Positions 1-7,620 of a DNA stretch of 11,505 nt are shown here, piece by piece (the first letter of the stretch is position 1; every line of letters begins with the position of its first letter). The notes beneath the pieces were generated by a model that was given only the letters and a program-made list of their open reading frames with translations, did not search any database and was not told the DNA's origin. Both the position numbers and the translations under genes were made by a program. The stretch lies in contig WRHG01000049.1 in the NCBI GenBank assembly GCA_009783365.1, positions 1-11,505 on the forward strand. Reading direction: 5' to 3'. The DNA comes from Clostridia bacterium. Lineage in GTDB: Bacteria; Bacillota_A; Clostridia; Christensenellales; Aristaeellaceae.

Positions 1-424
1 CTTCAATCGTTGCCTTGACCATGTTGATTTTGTTGTTGGTGCCATAGCTCTTGGTGCGGATATCCTTCACGCCCGCCAGCTCCAGCACCGCGCGGGCTGC
101 GCCGCCGGCGATCACGCCGGTGCCTTCCGGGGCGGGAAGCAGCACCACCTTGCCCGTGCCAAAGCGGCCGATGGAGTCATGGGGGATGGTGGTGTTCACG
201 ATCGGAACATCAATCAGATGCTTTTTAGCATCCTCCACGCCCTTTCGGATCGCTTCGGAAATTTCAGTGGCTTTGCCCATGCCCGCTCCCACGCGTCCTT
301 TTCCATCACCCACCACCACCAGCGCAGAAAAGCGGAAATTGCGGCCGCCCTTTACCACCTTTGTAACACGATTGACGGCCACAAGCTTCTCTTTAAATTC
401 GCTGACCTGCTCCATGCGTTGCAT
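1..424 (-). CDS. rpsE: 30S ribosomal protein S5 (C-terminus cut by window edge)
   Basis: S5 is a small-subunit protein at the decoding-side of the 30S subunit, important for translational accuracy and subunit assembly. The first 141 codons are present; the family is usually about 165 residues, so roughly the last 25 are off the left edge. The N-terminal dsRBD-like part includes [20 protein letters not shown] (about 17-36), which contains the KGG loop where spectinomycin-resistance changes are known; the loop looks wild type. The [14 protein letters not shown] segment and the later [16 protein letters not shown] segment are also classic. The start at 424 is chosen because GGAGGGA lies 6 nt upstream; an in-frame ATG at 415 would be 15 nt away. 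It follows rplR after 17 nt, as in other spc operons. It is absent from simple ORF calls because no stop lies inside the window. Confidence 0.97.
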   Translation of the reverse strand, partial: MQRMEQVSEFKEKLVAVNRVTKVVKGGRNFRFSALVVVGDGKGRVGAGMGKATEISEAIRKGVEDAKKHLIDVPIVNTTIPHDSIGRFGTGKVVLLPAPEGTGVIAGGAARAVLELAGVKDIRTKSYGTNNKINMVKATIE

Positions 425-441
425 GCGTCTTCCCTCCTACC

Positions 442-810
442 TCAGAATTCAAGCCCGGCTTCGCGGGCCCCGGCGGCCAACTGGGCGACACGGCCTGTGT
501 ACACATAGCCACCCCGGTCAAACACCACGGTTTTGACGCCCGCTTTGGCCGCACGCTCGGCAACCAGCTTGCCAACGATCTTCGCAGCGTCCTTTTTGTT
601 GATGTCCTTCACTTGCGTCAGCACGCCCTTCTCCTGGGTGGAGGCGGCCGCCAGCGTAACGCCCTTCACGTCGTCAATCACCTGGGCGTAAATGTTGTTT
701 AGGCTGCGGTATACGCAAAGACGCGGCTTCTCCGGGGTTCCGCTGATCTTTTTGCGCACGCGGGCATGGCGGACGCGCCGGTCCGCGTTACGGTCGCGCT
801 TCTTATACAT
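442..810 (-). CDS. rplR: 50S ribosomal protein L18
   Basis: L18 binds 5S rRNA together with L5 and helps place it in the central protuberance of the 50S subunit. The 122-residue product has the usual length. It opens with a basic, arginine-rich tail ([20 protein letters not shown]), the 5S-binding part. The folded domain has [18 protein letters not shown] and ends in the conserved [18 protein letters not shown] segment and EAGLEF terminus. A purine-rich GGGGAGAG lies about 7 nt before the ATG. It sits 21 nt after rplF and 17 nt before rpsE, in spc-operon order. Nothing is broken or unusual. Confidence 0.98.
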   Translation of the reverse strand: MYKKRDRNADRRVRHARVRKKISGTPEKPRLCVYRSLNNIYAQVIDDVKGVTLAAASTQEKGVLTQVKDINKKDAAKIVGKLVAERAAKAGVKTVVFDRGGYVYTGRVAQLAAGAREAGLEF

Positions 811-831
811 ATGCGTTCTCTCCCCTTCCTG

Positions 832-1371
832 TTACTTGCCGGCCTTGCCTTCCTTGCGGCGAATACGCTCGTTTTCGTACTTGATGCCCTTGCCCAGATA
901 GGGCTCCGGCTTACGAATGGCGCGTATATCGGCGGCAAGGTTGCCAACCTGCTGCTTACTGATGCCCGACACCACGATTTTAGTGGGGACGGGCGTTTCA
1001 AAATTGATGTTTTCCGGAGCCTGCACGACCACCGGGTTGGAATAACCGATGTTAATGGTAAGCTTGGGGCCTTCTGCCTGAGCCCGGTACCCCGTGCCCA
1101 CCAACTCGAGGGTTTTGGAAAAACCCGTGGTGACGCCCACCACCATATTATTGACCAAGGAACGGTACAGACCGTGCATCGCCCTATGGGTTTTACCGTC
1201 GCTAGGACGCTCCAGCGTGAGGATGCCATCCTTCTGCTTGAGGGTGATATCGGGGTGTACATCCTGGGTCAGGGTGCCCTTGGGGCCCTTGACCGTTACG
1301 GCATTCGCTTTATCCACCTTCACCGTCACGCCCGCCGGGACTGTGATCGGAAGTTTTCCGACTCGAGACAT
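832..1371 (-). CDS. rplF: 50S ribosomal protein L6
   Basis: L6 binds 23S rRNA near the sarcin-ricin loop at the base of the L7/L12 stalk, close to where elongation factors dock. The 179-residue protein has the full two-domain length. It begins SRVGKLPITVPAGVTV and ends with the hallmark KPEPYLGKGIKYENERIRRKEGK basic tail, given here in part: PEPYLGKGIKYENE at about 154-167 and the RRKEGKAGK terminus. The middle carries GFSKTLELVGTGYRAQ, a standard L6 signature. GGAGG lies upstream of the ATG. The gene is 28 nt downstream of rpsH, consistent with co-transcription in the spc part of the operon. Confidence 0.98.
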   Translation of the reverse strand: MSRVGKLPITVPAGVTVKVDKANAVTVKGPKGTLTQDVHPDITLKQKDGILTLERPSDGKTHRAMHGLYRSLVNNMVVGVTTGFSKTLELVGTGYRAQAEGPKLTINIGYSNPVVVQAPENINFETPVPTKIVVSGISKQQVGNLAADIRAIRKPEPYLGKGIKYENERIRRKEGKAGK

Positions 1372-1399
1372 GCTTCAAACACCTCCATTGCGTGTCGGT

Positions 1400-1801
1400 T
1401 TACCAGACATAGGCGAGTACTTCCCCGCCGATCATCTTTTTACGGGCCTCCCTGTCCGTCATCAACCCTTTGCTGGTGCTGATGATGGCGATACCCAGTC
1501 CGCCTAATACCTTGGGCAATTCTTCAGAACGGGCATACACCCGCAAACCTGGCTTCGAGATGCGCCTCAGACCCGCGATGACAGGCTGTTTTTTACCGCT
1601 TACATATTTCAGGGCGATCTTGATGTTGCCCTGGGGACCATCGGCAACAAAATCTACTGATTTCACATAGCCTTCCGCCAAAAGAATCTTCGCGATGGCT
1701 TTTTTTGCATTGCTTGCGGGCACAACAACGGAGTCATGCTTGGCAATCTGCGCATTGCGGATGCGGGTCAGCATATCGGCGATGGGATCATTCACAACCA
1801 T
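1400..1801 (-). CDS. rpsH: 30S ribosomal protein S8
   Basis: S8 is a primary 16S rRNA-binding protein of the central domain (helix 21). In E. coli it also represses its own spc operon by binding mRNA near the L5 start. The 133-residue product starts [16 protein letters not shown] and ends in the typical RNA-contacting [16 protein letters not shown] segment followed by GGEVLAYVW. The open frame runs further upstream to 1924, but that stretch overlaps rpsN. GGAGG sits 7 nt before the ATG at 1801, and the family begins exactly here, so 1801 is the start. It lies 28 nt after rpsN. No S8-site-like structure was recognised upstream of rplE. Confidence 0.98.
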   Translation of the reverse strand: MVVNDPIADMLTRIRNAQIAKHDSVVVPASNAKKAIAKILLAEGYVKSVDFVADGPQGNIKIALKYVSGKKQPVIAGLRRISKPGLRVYARSEELPKVLGGLGIAIISTSKGLMTDREARKKMIGGEVLAYVW

Positions 1802-1829
1802 GATAGAACCTCCTTCCGTTCTTTCCCGC

Positions 1830-2015
1830 TTACCAACTGGCCTTGCGGACACCGGGGATTTGGCCCTTATAGGCCAGCTCTCTAAAACAAATACGGCAAA
1901 CGCCATACTTGCGAAGCACCGCATGGGGACGGCCGCATAACCGACACCGGGTGTAAGCGCGGGTAGAGAACTTGGGCTTTAAGGATTGCTTGATTTTCAT
2001 ACTTGTCTTGGCCAC
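1830..2015 (-). CDS. rpsN: 30S ribosomal protein S14, type Z (zinc-binding)
   Basis: S14 sits in the 30S head and is needed for late assembly. This is the short 61-residue zinc form: cysteines 24, 27, 40 and 43 form two CxxC pairs ([11 protein letters not shown] and CRICFREL) that hold one zinc ion. The ending [11 protein letters not shown] is the classic type-Z C-terminus. The start is a GTG at 2015, giving an N-terminus (M)AKTSMKIKQ that aligns with the family. GGGAG lies 8 nt upstream, and an ATG six codons further in has no ribosome-binding site. The frame also extends upstream to 2111, but that part lies inside rplE and is not family-like. The zinc form here is typical of Bacillota. Confidence 0.97.
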   Translation of the reverse strand: MAKTSMKIKQSLKPKFSTRAYTRCRLCGRPHAVLRKYGVCRICFRELAYKGQIPGVRKASW

Positions 2016-2037
2016 GATGATATCTCCCTTCCCTGGC

Positions 2038-2580
2038 TTACTGAGCGTACGGCATGCCGAGCAGCTGAAGCAATTCCTTGCATTCCTCATCGGTATTTGC
2101 CGAAGTGACAAAAATCATCTCCATCCCGCGGATCTTATCAACTTTATCGTAATCGACCTCGGGGAAAATCAACTGCTCCCGGACCCCCAGGGCGTAGTTG
2201 CCGCGACCGTCAAAGGCTTTGTCGCTTACACCGCGGAAGTCGCGCACCCGGGGGAGAACGATATTCACCAGCTTGTCCATAAACTGCTCCATACGCTCTC
2301 CGCGAAGGGTCACCTTCGCGCCGATGGACATACCCTGGCGGACCTTGAAGTTCGCCACGGACTTGCGAGCCTTGGTCACCAGCGGCTTCTGACCGGAGAT
2401 GACGGCCAGCTCGCTCGTAGCCGTTTCCAGCCCCTTAGGGTTATCCTTACAGTCGCCTAAGCCCATGTTGATCACGATTTTATGGAGCTTGGGGACCTGG
2501 TTAACATTCTTGTAGCCGAATTTCTGCATGAGGGCAGGCACGGCTTCATTTTGGTATTTTTCTTTCAGTCTTGTTGTCAT
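2038..2580 (-). CDS. rplE: 50S ribosomal protein L5
   Basis: L5 binds 5S rRNA and contacts the P-site tRNA and S13 across the subunit bridge B1b. The 180-residue protein is full length. Recognisable blocks are [13 protein letters not shown] (about 32-44), [20 protein letters not shown], the glycine-rich [20 protein letters not shown] and the C-terminal [28 protein letters not shown] sequence before the ATG overlaps the end of rplX, whose stop is 13 nt upstream, suggesting translational linkage. rpsN follows after 22 nt. No unusual residue or truncation was seen. Confidence 0.98.
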   Translation of the reverse strand: MTTRLKEKYQNEAVPALMQKFGYKNVNQVPKLHKIVINMGLGDCKDNPKGLETATSELAVISGQKPLVTKARKSVANFKVRQGMSIGAKVTLRGERMEQFMDKLVNIVLPRVRDFRGVSDKAFDGRGNYALGVREQLIFPEVDYDKVDKIRGMEMIFVTSANTDEECKELLQLLGMPYAQ

Positions 2581-2593
2581 TTGCCGTACCCCC

Positions 2594-2944
2594 TCAGTCG
2601 ATATCCGCTTTGCAACGCTTGCATACGCGGATGGACTTGTTTTTTTTGCTGCCGTCCTGGCGCTCTACCTCCAGGATGCGGCGAGAGACGCGAGTGGCTT
2701 GGCCGCAGTGTGGACAAATCAGCATCACATTGGAAGCGTCCACGGCGCGCTCCTTTTGGAAGATACCGCCCTGCTGCCCTTGCCGCCTGGGTTTTTGGTG
2801 TTTGGTGACATAAGCCACGCCTTCCACCACCACCCGGCCGGTCTTGGGGAATACGGTCAGGATCTTCCCCTGCTCGCCCTTGATTCCCTTGGGGCCGGAA
2901 AGGACAACTACCTGATCGTTCGATTTCACATGAACCTTGTTCAT
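2594..2944 (-). CDS. rplX: 50S ribosomal protein L24 with C-terminal zinc-ribbon-like tail
   Basis: L24 initiates 50S assembly and sits near the exit of the peptide tunnel. The N-terminal KOW domain is clear: [20 protein letters not shown], then [20 protein letters not shown] and the [17 protein letters not shown] segment. The C-terminus carries CPHCG (Cys77, Cys80) and CKRC (Cys108, Cys111), a four-cysteine ribbon known in many bacterial L24 proteins but absent from B. subtilis L24. Between them is a charged linker (about 93-104, [11 protein letters not shown]) longer than the usual short turn. Two ATGs are adjacent at 2947 and 2944. GGAGG is 4 nt from the first and 7 nt from the second, so 2944 is preferred (116 residues). 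It follows rplN by 13 nt. Confidence 0.97.
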   Translation of the reverse strand: MNKVHVKSNDQVVVLSGPKGIKGEQGKILTVFPKTGRVVVEGVAYVTKHQKPRRQGQQGGIFQKERAVDASNVMLICPHCGQATRVSRRILEVERQDGSKKNKSIRVCKRCKADID

Positions 2945-2957
2945 CATTCATCCTCCA

Positions 2958-3326
2958 TCAAAGCACTTCGGGCGCCAGCGAGACGATTTTCATATAATCC
3001 TTCTCACGCAGCTCACGGGCTACGGGTCCAAAAATGCGGGTACCACGGGGCATTTTCTGATCGTTGATGATTACGGCGGCGTTGTCGTCAAAACGGATAT
3101 AGCTGCCGTCCGGGCGGCGCTTCTGCTTGTGCATGCGTACAATCACGGCTCTGACCACCTCGCCTTTTTTCACGGTGCCGCCAGGATTGGCGCTTTTTAC
3201 GCTTGCCACGATCACGTCGCCGATGGAACCGGCCCGGCGGAAGGAACCGCCAAGTACGCGGATACACATAATTTCCTTGGCGCCGGAATTATCGGCCACC
3301 TTCAGTCGTGTTTGCGGCTGGATCAT
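2958..3326 (-). CDS. rplN: 50S ribosomal protein L14
   Basis: L14 is a five-stranded barrel protein at the subunit interface; it forms bridges with 16S rRNA and is the docking site for the silencing factor RsfS. The 122-residue product has exactly the family length. It starts [20 protein letters not shown] and carries the family signature [19 protein letters not shown] at about 71-89, then [15 protein letters not shown] good GGAGG lies 8 nt before the ATG. The gap to rpsQ upstream is 54 nt, the second-longest inside the operon, without visible strong structure. This is the first gene of the classical spc block. Confidence 0.99.
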   Translation of the reverse strand: MIQPQTRLKVADNSGAKEIMCIRVLGGSFRRAGSIGDVIVASVKSANPGGTVKKGEVVRAVIVRMHKQKRRPDGSYIRFDDNAAVIINDQKMPRGTRIFGPVARELREKDYMKIVSLAPEVL

Positions 3327-3380
3327 AAGGGATACCTCCTTCGAGAAAAATCGGGAAGCGGATACAGGGCGACGGCCTCG

Positions 3381-3641
3381 CTATTTGGCTTTTTCTAGGA
3401 TTTCTACCAAGCGCCAGCGCTTTTCGCGGCTCAATGGCCGGGTTTCCATCACACGAACCCGGTCGCCGATCCCGCACTCATTCTTTTCATCATGAGCCTT
3501 CAGCTTGCTGGTTTGGTTCATGATCTTGCCATACAGCGGGTGACGCACGCGGGTTTTGATTTCCACCACGATGGTCTTGTCCATTTTATCGCTGACGACC
3601 ACGCCCTCGCGGGTCTTGCGGAGTCCTCTTTGTTCAGACAT
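3381..3641 (-). CDS. rpsQ: 30S ribosomal protein S17
   Basis: S17 is a primary 16S rRNA-binding OB-fold protein of the 5' domain. The 86-residue protein fits the family. [20 protein letters not shown] (about 9-28) is the first conserved block. The loop [19 protein letters not shown] and the signature [20 protein letters not shown] follow. GGAGG lies about 11 nt before the ATG, a slightly long spacing, but no better start exists. The gene sits 35 nt after rpmC and closes the classical S10 block. Confidence 0.98.
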   Translation of the reverse strand: MSEQRGLRKTREGVVVSDKMDKTIVVEIKTRVRHPLYGKIMNQTSKLKAHDEKNECGIGDRVRVMETRPLSREKRWRLVEILEKAK

Positions 3642-3676
3642 CGAAGCGGCTGCCTCCTTCTTAAAAGTCTAAGCCT

Positions 3677-3877
3677 TCACTGGGCTTCTTTCTGTTCTTG
3701 TTGACGGAGGACGGTCATGCAGCGGGCAATGTCGCGCCTTACGCCCTGGATGACCATGGTGTTTTGCAGCTGGCCCGTGGCAAGCTGGAAACGAAGGTTG
3801 AACAGCTCTTCCTTCAGATCCCGAACCTTGCTTTCCAGCTCGTCCCTGTTGAGCGTTACAAGCTCTTTTGCCTTCAT
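3677..3877 (-). CDS. rpmC: 50S ribosomal protein L29
   Basis: L29 is a small two-helix protein beside the tunnel exit, next to L23, where trigger factor and SRP dock. The 66-residue product shows the two long helices: [20 protein letters not shown] then [18 protein letters not shown], and a final [15 protein letters not shown] helix. The ATG overlaps the rplP stop as ATGA (4-nt overlap), so translation is probably coupled to rplP. The cysteine in RRDIARC replaces a more common isoleucine and is probably neutral. It has no separate strong ribosome-binding site, which fits coupling. Confidence 0.97.
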   Translation of the reverse strand: MKAKELVTLNRDELESKVRDLKEELFNLRFQLATGQLQNTMVIQGVRRDIARCMTVLRQQEQKEAQ

Positions 3878-4311
3878 TTTGCTTCACCACCCGCTTCGGT
3901 TTTGTCGTCCCGCTTGATAAACTTGGTTTTTAAGGGCAGCTTATGGGCGGCCAGGCGCAGGGCTTCCCGGGAAACCTCCTCGGATACGCCTGCGATTTCA
4001 AACAGCACGCGGCCGGGCTTCACCACCGCCACCCAATATTCCGGGGAACCTTTACCGCTGCCCATACGGGTTTCAGCGGGCTTTTCGGTTACGGGTTTGT
4101 CCGGGAAAATCTTGATCCATACCTGGCCGCCACGCCTGGTATAACGGGTGAGCGCAATACGGGCAGCTTCGATCTGCTGGCTGGTAACCCACGCGGGTTC
4201 CATGGCAATCAGGCCAAATTCCCCATAGGCGAGGAAATTGCCGCGCGTGGCTTTGCCCTTCATGCGTCCGCGGAAAACCCGGCGGCGCTTGACTCTTTTA
4301 GGCATCAACAT
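3874..4311 (-). CDS. rplP: 50S ribosomal protein L16
   Basis: L16 binds helix 38 and helix 89 regions near the A-site tRNA elbow and is required for full peptidyl-transferase activity. The 145-residue protein begins [20 protein letters not shown] and contains the signature blocks [40 protein letters not shown] and [19 protein letters not shown]. The start is ATG-TTG-ATG at 4311, with the ribosome-binding GGAGG supplied by the last glycine codons of rpsC. An in-frame ATG two codons on would be 16 nt away. rpsC ends only 3 nt upstream, and rpmC overlaps by 4 nt, so rpsC-rplP-rpmC look translationally linked. Confidence 0.98.
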   Translation of the reverse strand: MLMPKRVKRRRVFRGRMKGKATRGNFLAYGEFGLIAMEPAWVTSQQIEAARIALTRYTRRGGQVWIKIFPDKPVTEKPAETRMGSGKGSPEYWVAVVKPGRVLFEIAGVSEEVSREALRLAAHKLPLKTKFIKRDDKTEAGGEAK

Positions 4312-4314
4312 CGC

Positions 4315-4989
4315 TTATTTTCCTCCTTCGCCAGCGCCCTGGGCCGGCGTTTTCTTGGGTTTGGGAAGTTTCTGCCCCTTATAAACCCACACTTTGACGC
4401 CCAAGCGGCCATAAGTGGTCCTGGCTTCCGCAAAGCCGTAATCAATATCTGCACGAAGCGTCTGCAAGGGGATGGAACCTTCGTGGTAATGCTCGGTGCG
4501 GGCGATGTCCGCCCCGCCCAAGCGTCCGCTTACATTGGTTTTCATACCCTTCGCTCCGGCGCGCATAGCCCTCTGCATGCTCTGCTTCATGGCGCGGCGG
4601 AAAGAGATGCGTTTCTCCAACTGCTGAGCGATGTTCTCGGCCACCAGTTGGGCGTTGGTATCGGGCGTCTTGATTTCCATGATATTGATGTTTGCGGGCC
4701 TGCCTAAAAAAGCCTCAATATCACGCTTTAAAGCCTCAATGCCCGCTCCGCCCCGCCCGATAATCATGCCGGGTTTGGCGGTAAAGATGTTAACTGTGAT
4801 TCGGTTAGCGCTGCGTTCAATATCAATATGGCTGATACCGGTGGAGTAATACTTTTCCTTCAGCATTTCGCGAAGTTTATGATCCTCGACAAGGTTATTC
4901 GCGAAGTCCTTCTTGCCGGCGTACCAGCGGGTGCTCCAATTGTAGATCACGCCAACGCGAGCACCGTGGGGATTTACTTTCTGACCCAT
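4315..4989 (-). CDS. rpsC: 30S ribosomal protein S3
   Basis: S3 lies at the mRNA entry of the 30S head and contributes to mRNA unwinding with S4 and S5. The 224-residue product is slightly longer than the usual 205-220, because of a short glycine/proline/lysine-rich tail ([18 protein letters not shown]). The N-terminal [13 protein letters not shown] block is diagnostic. The type-II KH domain follows, with its GXXG loop GRGG at about 78-81 in [16 protein letters not shown]. The C-terminal domain holds [20 protein letters not shown] and [18 protein letters not shown] lies before the ATG; rplV ends 18 nt upstream. Confidence 0.98.
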   Translation of the reverse strand: MGQKVNPHGARVGVIYNWSTRWYAGKKDFANNLVEDHKLREMLKEKYYSTGISHIDIERSANRITVNIFTAKPGMIIGRGGAGIEALKRDIEAFLGRPANINIMEIKTPDTNAQLVAENIAQQLEKRISFRRAMKQSMQRAMRAGAKGMKTNVSGRLGGADIARTEHYHEGSIPLQTLRADIDYGFAEARTTYGRLGVKVWVYKGQKLPKPKKTPAQGAGEGGK

Positions 4990-5007
4990 TGATAAACCTC
5001 CCTTGGA

Positions 5008-5391
5008 TTACTTTTGGTCCAACACCACGCTGATGTGGCTGGTGCGCTTCAAGATCGGGGATGCGCTGCCGCGGGAACGGGCTACATAGCGCTTCAGCGT
5101 GGGGCCGGGGTTGGCGTATACTTCGGCGATGTAGAGGGTTTTTCGGTCCAACTCACTGTTGTTGACGGCGTTTGCGATGGCGCTGGAAAGCAGCTTGTGC
5201 ACCACCGGAGCCGCAGCCTTGGGGGTGAACTGGAGGATATCGAGGGCGTCATCCACATCCTTGCCGCGGATCAGGTCGATGACGATCTTCACCTTGCGGG
5301 AAGCGATGCGTACGTACCTGGCATGGGCGGCAGGGCGTGTGTCGCGGGCCGCCATGTGAGCTTGCGCTTTTTTTTGAGAATTGGTTGCCAT
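5008..5391 (-). CDS. rplV: 50S ribosomal protein L22
   Basis: L22 has a globular domain at the 50S surface and a long beta-hairpin that lines the narrowest part of the peptide exit tunnel. The body is clear: [20 protein letters not shown] (about 25-44), then [20 protein letters not shown] and [10 protein letters not shown] near the end. The start is set at the ATG at 5391, which has AGGAG 8 nt upstream; the GTG at 5400 abuts that AGGAG and cannot use it. This gives 127 residues, with an N-terminal extension of roughly 14 over the usual 110-113. A shorter start at 5355 lacks a ribosome-binding site. The hairpin tip reads [11 protein letters not shown], unlike the common PRARGRA wording. Confidence 0.97.
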   Translation of the reverse strand: MATNSQKKAQAHMAARDTRPAAHARYVRIASRKVKIVIDLIRGKDVDDALDILQFTPKAAAPVVHKLLSSAIANAVNNSELDRKTLYIAEVYANPGPTLKRYVARSRGSASPILKRTSHISVVLDQK

Positions 5392-5409
5392 TGAACTCAC
5401 TCCTTCCGC

Positions 5410-5688
5410 TTACTTTCTGCCGGTGGATTTCTCGCCGGCATGACCGCGATACGTCCGCGTGGGGGCGAATTCGCCCAGCTTGTGACCAACCATATCTTCT
5501 GTAATATAAACGGGAACATGCTTCCTGCCGTCATGTACGGCGATGGTATGCCCCACAAAATCCGGGAAAATCGTCGACGCACGCGACCAGGTTTTCGCGA
5601 CGGCCTTCTTGCCGGAATGGTTCATTTCGGTGATCTTCTTCATCAAAGTCTCCGCTACGAAAGGACCTTTCTTTACGGAACGGCTCAT
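5410..5688 (-). CDS. rpsS: 30S ribosomal protein S19
   Basis: S19 is in the 30S head, pairs with S13 and contacts the A-site tRNA region. The 92-residue product has the family length. It begins [19 protein letters not shown] and contains [20 protein letters not shown], the signature segment, then [20 protein letters not shown] and the [11 protein letters not shown] ending. AGGAGG is well placed before the ATG. The start codon shares one base with the stop of a 36-codon frame upstream (TAATG). The 122-nt gap separating it from rplB is the widest in the operon. Confidence 0.98.
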   Translation of the reverse strand: MSRSVKKGPFVAETLMKKITEMNHSGKKAVAKTWSRASTIFPDFVGHTIAVHDGRKHVPVYITEDMVGHKLGEFAPTRTYRGHAGEKSTGRK

Positions 5689-5810
5689 TATGGCTTCCTC
5701 CTTCCTTGTTCGCCCGCCCCACGCTTTCGGCGCAGCGGGTACGCGCTCCCTTCGGCTTCGCCGGATTCGGGCGCTGGCCGCCTTTCGGGCAGCCTCATGA
5801 ATTCCAGGGG
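5689..5810 (-). other. GC-rich structured spacer between rplB and rpsS
   Basis: This 122-nt gap is far longer than other spacers in the operon and is very GC-rich. On the minus strand it folds well by eye. One hairpin is GGCTGCC, loop CGAAA, GGCGGCC (7 bp with one G-U; 5776-5794). Next, CGGC-GAA-GCCG sits inside an outer stem GCGCCC with GGGAGCGC, which has one bulged A. CGCCCG near the start can also pair with CGGGCG near the end. There is no T-run, so it is not an intrinsic terminator. An ATG-begun frame of 36 codons (5798 down to 5688, rich in Arg, Pro, Gly and Glu) crosses the whole element without a stop. It has no clear ribosome-binding site. Function unknown: a regulatory RNA, an RNA-processing site or a dispersed repeat are all possible. 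Confidence 0.6.
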
Positions 5811-6641
5811 TTACTTGCCCGCGCGCCTCACGATCATAGCGTTGGAATACTTCTTATGCTTGCGGGTTTTCAGGCCCAATGCCACCTTTCCCCAAGGGGT
5901 GACGGGAGCGGGCATGCCGACGGGGCTCTTGCCTTCGCCGCCGCCATGCGGATGATCGCACGGATTCATGACCACGCCGCGAACCGTGGGCCGTACGCCC
6001 ATGTGACGCATGCGGCCTGCCTTACCGATGCGGACGTTCTCGTGATCAGCATTGCCCACAGCCCCAATGGAAGCCATGGCGTTCACAGGCACCTTGCGCA
6101 CCTCGCCGGAGGGCAGGCGCACCTGGGCGTACTTGCCTTCCTTTGCCATCAGTTGAGCGCTTAACCCGGCGGAACGGACCAACTGGCCTCCCCGGCCGGG
6201 CTTTAGTTCCACGTTGTGAATCAGCGTACCCACCGGTATACTCTGGATGGGCAACGCGTTGCCGGGTTTGATGTCTACGCCAGGGCCGCTGACCACCCGA
6301 TCCCCCACCTGGATACCCATGGGCGCCAGGATGTAGCGTTTCTCGCCGTCCACGTAGTGCAGCAGTGCGATGAAGGAACTTCGGTTGGGGTCATATTCGA
6401 TGGTCGCCACCTTGGCGGGGATGCCATGTTTATCGCGCTTAAAATCAATGATGCGGTACATGGTCTTATTGCCGCCGCCCTGATGGCGGACGGTGATCTT
6501 GCCCTGCTTGTTGCGGCCTGCGTGCTTCCTATTGGGTTCCAGCAGCGAACGCAATGGTTTGTCGGTAGTGATCTCCTCGTACGTCAGCACCGACATAAAA
6601 CGGCGAGCGGGCGAGGTCGGCTTGTAAGCTCTAATAGCCAT
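5811..6641 (-). CDS. rplB: 50S ribosomal protein L2
   Basis: L2 is a primary 23S rRNA-binding protein beside the peptidyl-transferase centre, needed for subunit association and peptide bond formation. The 276-residue protein is full length. It starts [20 protein letters not shown] and has the [19 protein letters not shown] block (about 53-71) and the SH3-like middle with [19 protein letters not shown]. The catalytic-centre loop is DHPHGGGEG, with His230 matching the functionally important E. coli His229. The tail is [21 protein letters not shown] Cys precedes DHPH, a position that varies in the family. GGGAGG lies 5' of the ATG, and rplW ends 20 nt upstream. Confidence 0.99.
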   Translation of the reverse strand: MAIRAYKPTSPARRFMSVLTYEEITTDKPLRSLLEPNRKHAGRNKQGKITVRHQGGGNKTMYRIIDFKRDKHGIPAKVATIEYDPNRSSFIALLHYVDGEKRYILAPMGIQVGDRVVSGPGVDIKPGNALPIQSIPVGTLIHNVELKPGRGGQLVRSAGLSAQLMAKEGKYAQVRLPSGEVRKVPVNAMASIGAVGNADHENVRIGKAGRMRHMGVRPTVRGVVMNPCDHPHGGGEGKSPVGMPAPVTPWGKVALGLKTRKHKKYSNAMIVRRAGK

Positions 6642-6661
6642 TCTGTCTTATCCTCCCTGCT

Positions 6662-6961
6662 TTACTCGGCCATGCCTTCGAAGAACTCGATGGGCTTGGA
6701 GTCTTCTGTGAGCGTCACGTAGGCCTTTTTAATCTCACGGGTGCGGCCGGAGGTCTTACCCTGCCGCTTGATCTTTCCAAGAGTCCGGAGGGTATTCACC
6801 TTTTTTACCTTCACACCTTTGAAAACCGCCTCCAGCGCCAGCTTTACCTCCGTCCTGCTGGCGGTGCGCAACACCTCAAACACGTATTTCTTATCACCGA
6901 AGCCCGCGTAGGAGGCTTCCGTCAGTACGGGACGCAGGATGATGTCATGGGGATCTTTCAT
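6662..6961 (-). CDS. rplW: 50S ribosomal protein L23
   Basis: L23 lies at the tunnel exit and is the main docking point for trigger factor and SRP. The 99-residue protein begins KDPHDIILRPVLTEASYAG and has the conserved NKYVFEV-like segment KKYVFEVLRTASRTEVKLAL. The VKVKKVNTLRTLGKIKRQGK loop contacts 23S rRNA. The C-terminal strand reads KKAYVTLTEDSKPIEFFEG. Its ATG overlaps the rplD stop as ATGA, and its GGAGG lies within the last codons of rplD, so the two are probably translationally coupled. Confidence 0.98.
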   Translation of the reverse strand: MKDPHDIILRPVLTEASYAGFGDKKYVFEVLRTASRTEVKLALEAVFKGVKVKKVNTLRTLGKIKRQGKTSGRTREIKKAYVTLTEDSKPIEFFEGMAE

Positions 6962-7581
6962 GCGTAAACCTCCTCTACGCCTGCAAGGGCATCCTTCGTC
7001 AGGATGATCTTTCCGGCCCGCAAAATATCGTACACGTTCAGGGTGTTCACATACAAGGTTTGCAGCTTGGCAATGTTGCCGGCGGCGCGTACGATGGTCT
7101 CGTCCCGGCCGGGAAGCACCAGCATGGTGTTGCCGGCAAGGGAAAAGTTGCCAAGCATTCTTGCCACCAGACGGGTTTTTGCTTCTTGGAGGGAAATAGC
7201 GTCCACCACAATGATGTCGCCTGCGTTCAGCTTGCTGGTCATTGCGCTCTGAAAGGCCAGTCGGCGTACCTTCTTCGGAACGTGGATCGTATAATCGCGC
7301 GGCTTGGGAGCAAACACGACGCCGCCGTGCTTGAATTGGGGCGCCCGGTTGCTGTGATGCCGCGCGTTTCCAGTGCCCTTTTGTCGGTAGATTTTCCGCC
7401 CGCCTCCGCGAACCTCGCCACGGGTCAACGCGCTCTGCGTTCCCTGGCGTTTATTGGCCAGAATGGAGCGCACAACCAAGTGCATGGCCGCGGTGTTAAC
7501 AGGGGCCGCGAAAAGGCTTTCGCTCAAATCCACCTCGCCTATGGCAGCGCCTTCCATATTATATAGTGCAGTCTTTGGCAT
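6958..7581 (-). CDS. rplD: 50S ribosomal protein L4
   Basis: L4 binds 23S rRNA domain I, and its extended loop lines the exit tunnel. In E. coli it also autoregulates the S10 operon at the leader. The 207-residue product shows the normal order: an N-terminal strand region, VRGGGRKIYRQKGTG (about 58-71), the VVFAPKPRDYTIHVPKKVRR segment (88-107), a middle helical region, and the C-terminal LYVNTLNVYDILRAGKIILT. In the tunnel loop the usual KPWRQKGTGRARxGS wording is replaced by KIYRQKGTGNARHHS; the KGTG core linked to macrolide susceptibility is intact. GGAGG lies 10 nt before the ATG. rplC ends 39 nt upstream. Confidence 0.98.
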   Translation of the reverse strand: MPKTALYNMEGAAIGEVDLSESLFAAPVNTAAMHLVVRSILANKRQGTQSALTRGEVRGGGRKIYRQKGTGNARHHSNRAPQFKHGGVVFAPKPRDYTIHVPKKVRRLAFQSAMTSKLNAGDIIVVDAISLQEAKTRLVARMLGNFSLAGNTMLVLPGRDETIVRAAGNIAKLQTLYVNTLNVYDILRAGKIILTKDALAGVEEVYA

Positions 7582-7620
7582 GAATCATTATCCTCCTTAG
7601 CAATACAGGGTCCATGACGC

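Noticed and set aside
766..1482. Long plus-strand open frame (238 codons) opposite rplR/rplF/rpsH
   Set aside because: It is antisense to three certain ribosomal genes, has no ribosome-binding site or recognisable domain, and results from GC-rich codon bias.
1802..1924. N-terminal extension of S8 up to 1924
   Set aside because: It overlaps rpsN, and the family start with a good GGAGG is at 1801.
3943..4707. Long plus-strand open frame (254 codons) opposite rplP/rpsC
   Set aside because: It is a shadow of rplP and rpsC in the opposite strand; composition is His/Gly/Ala-rich without any family signature.
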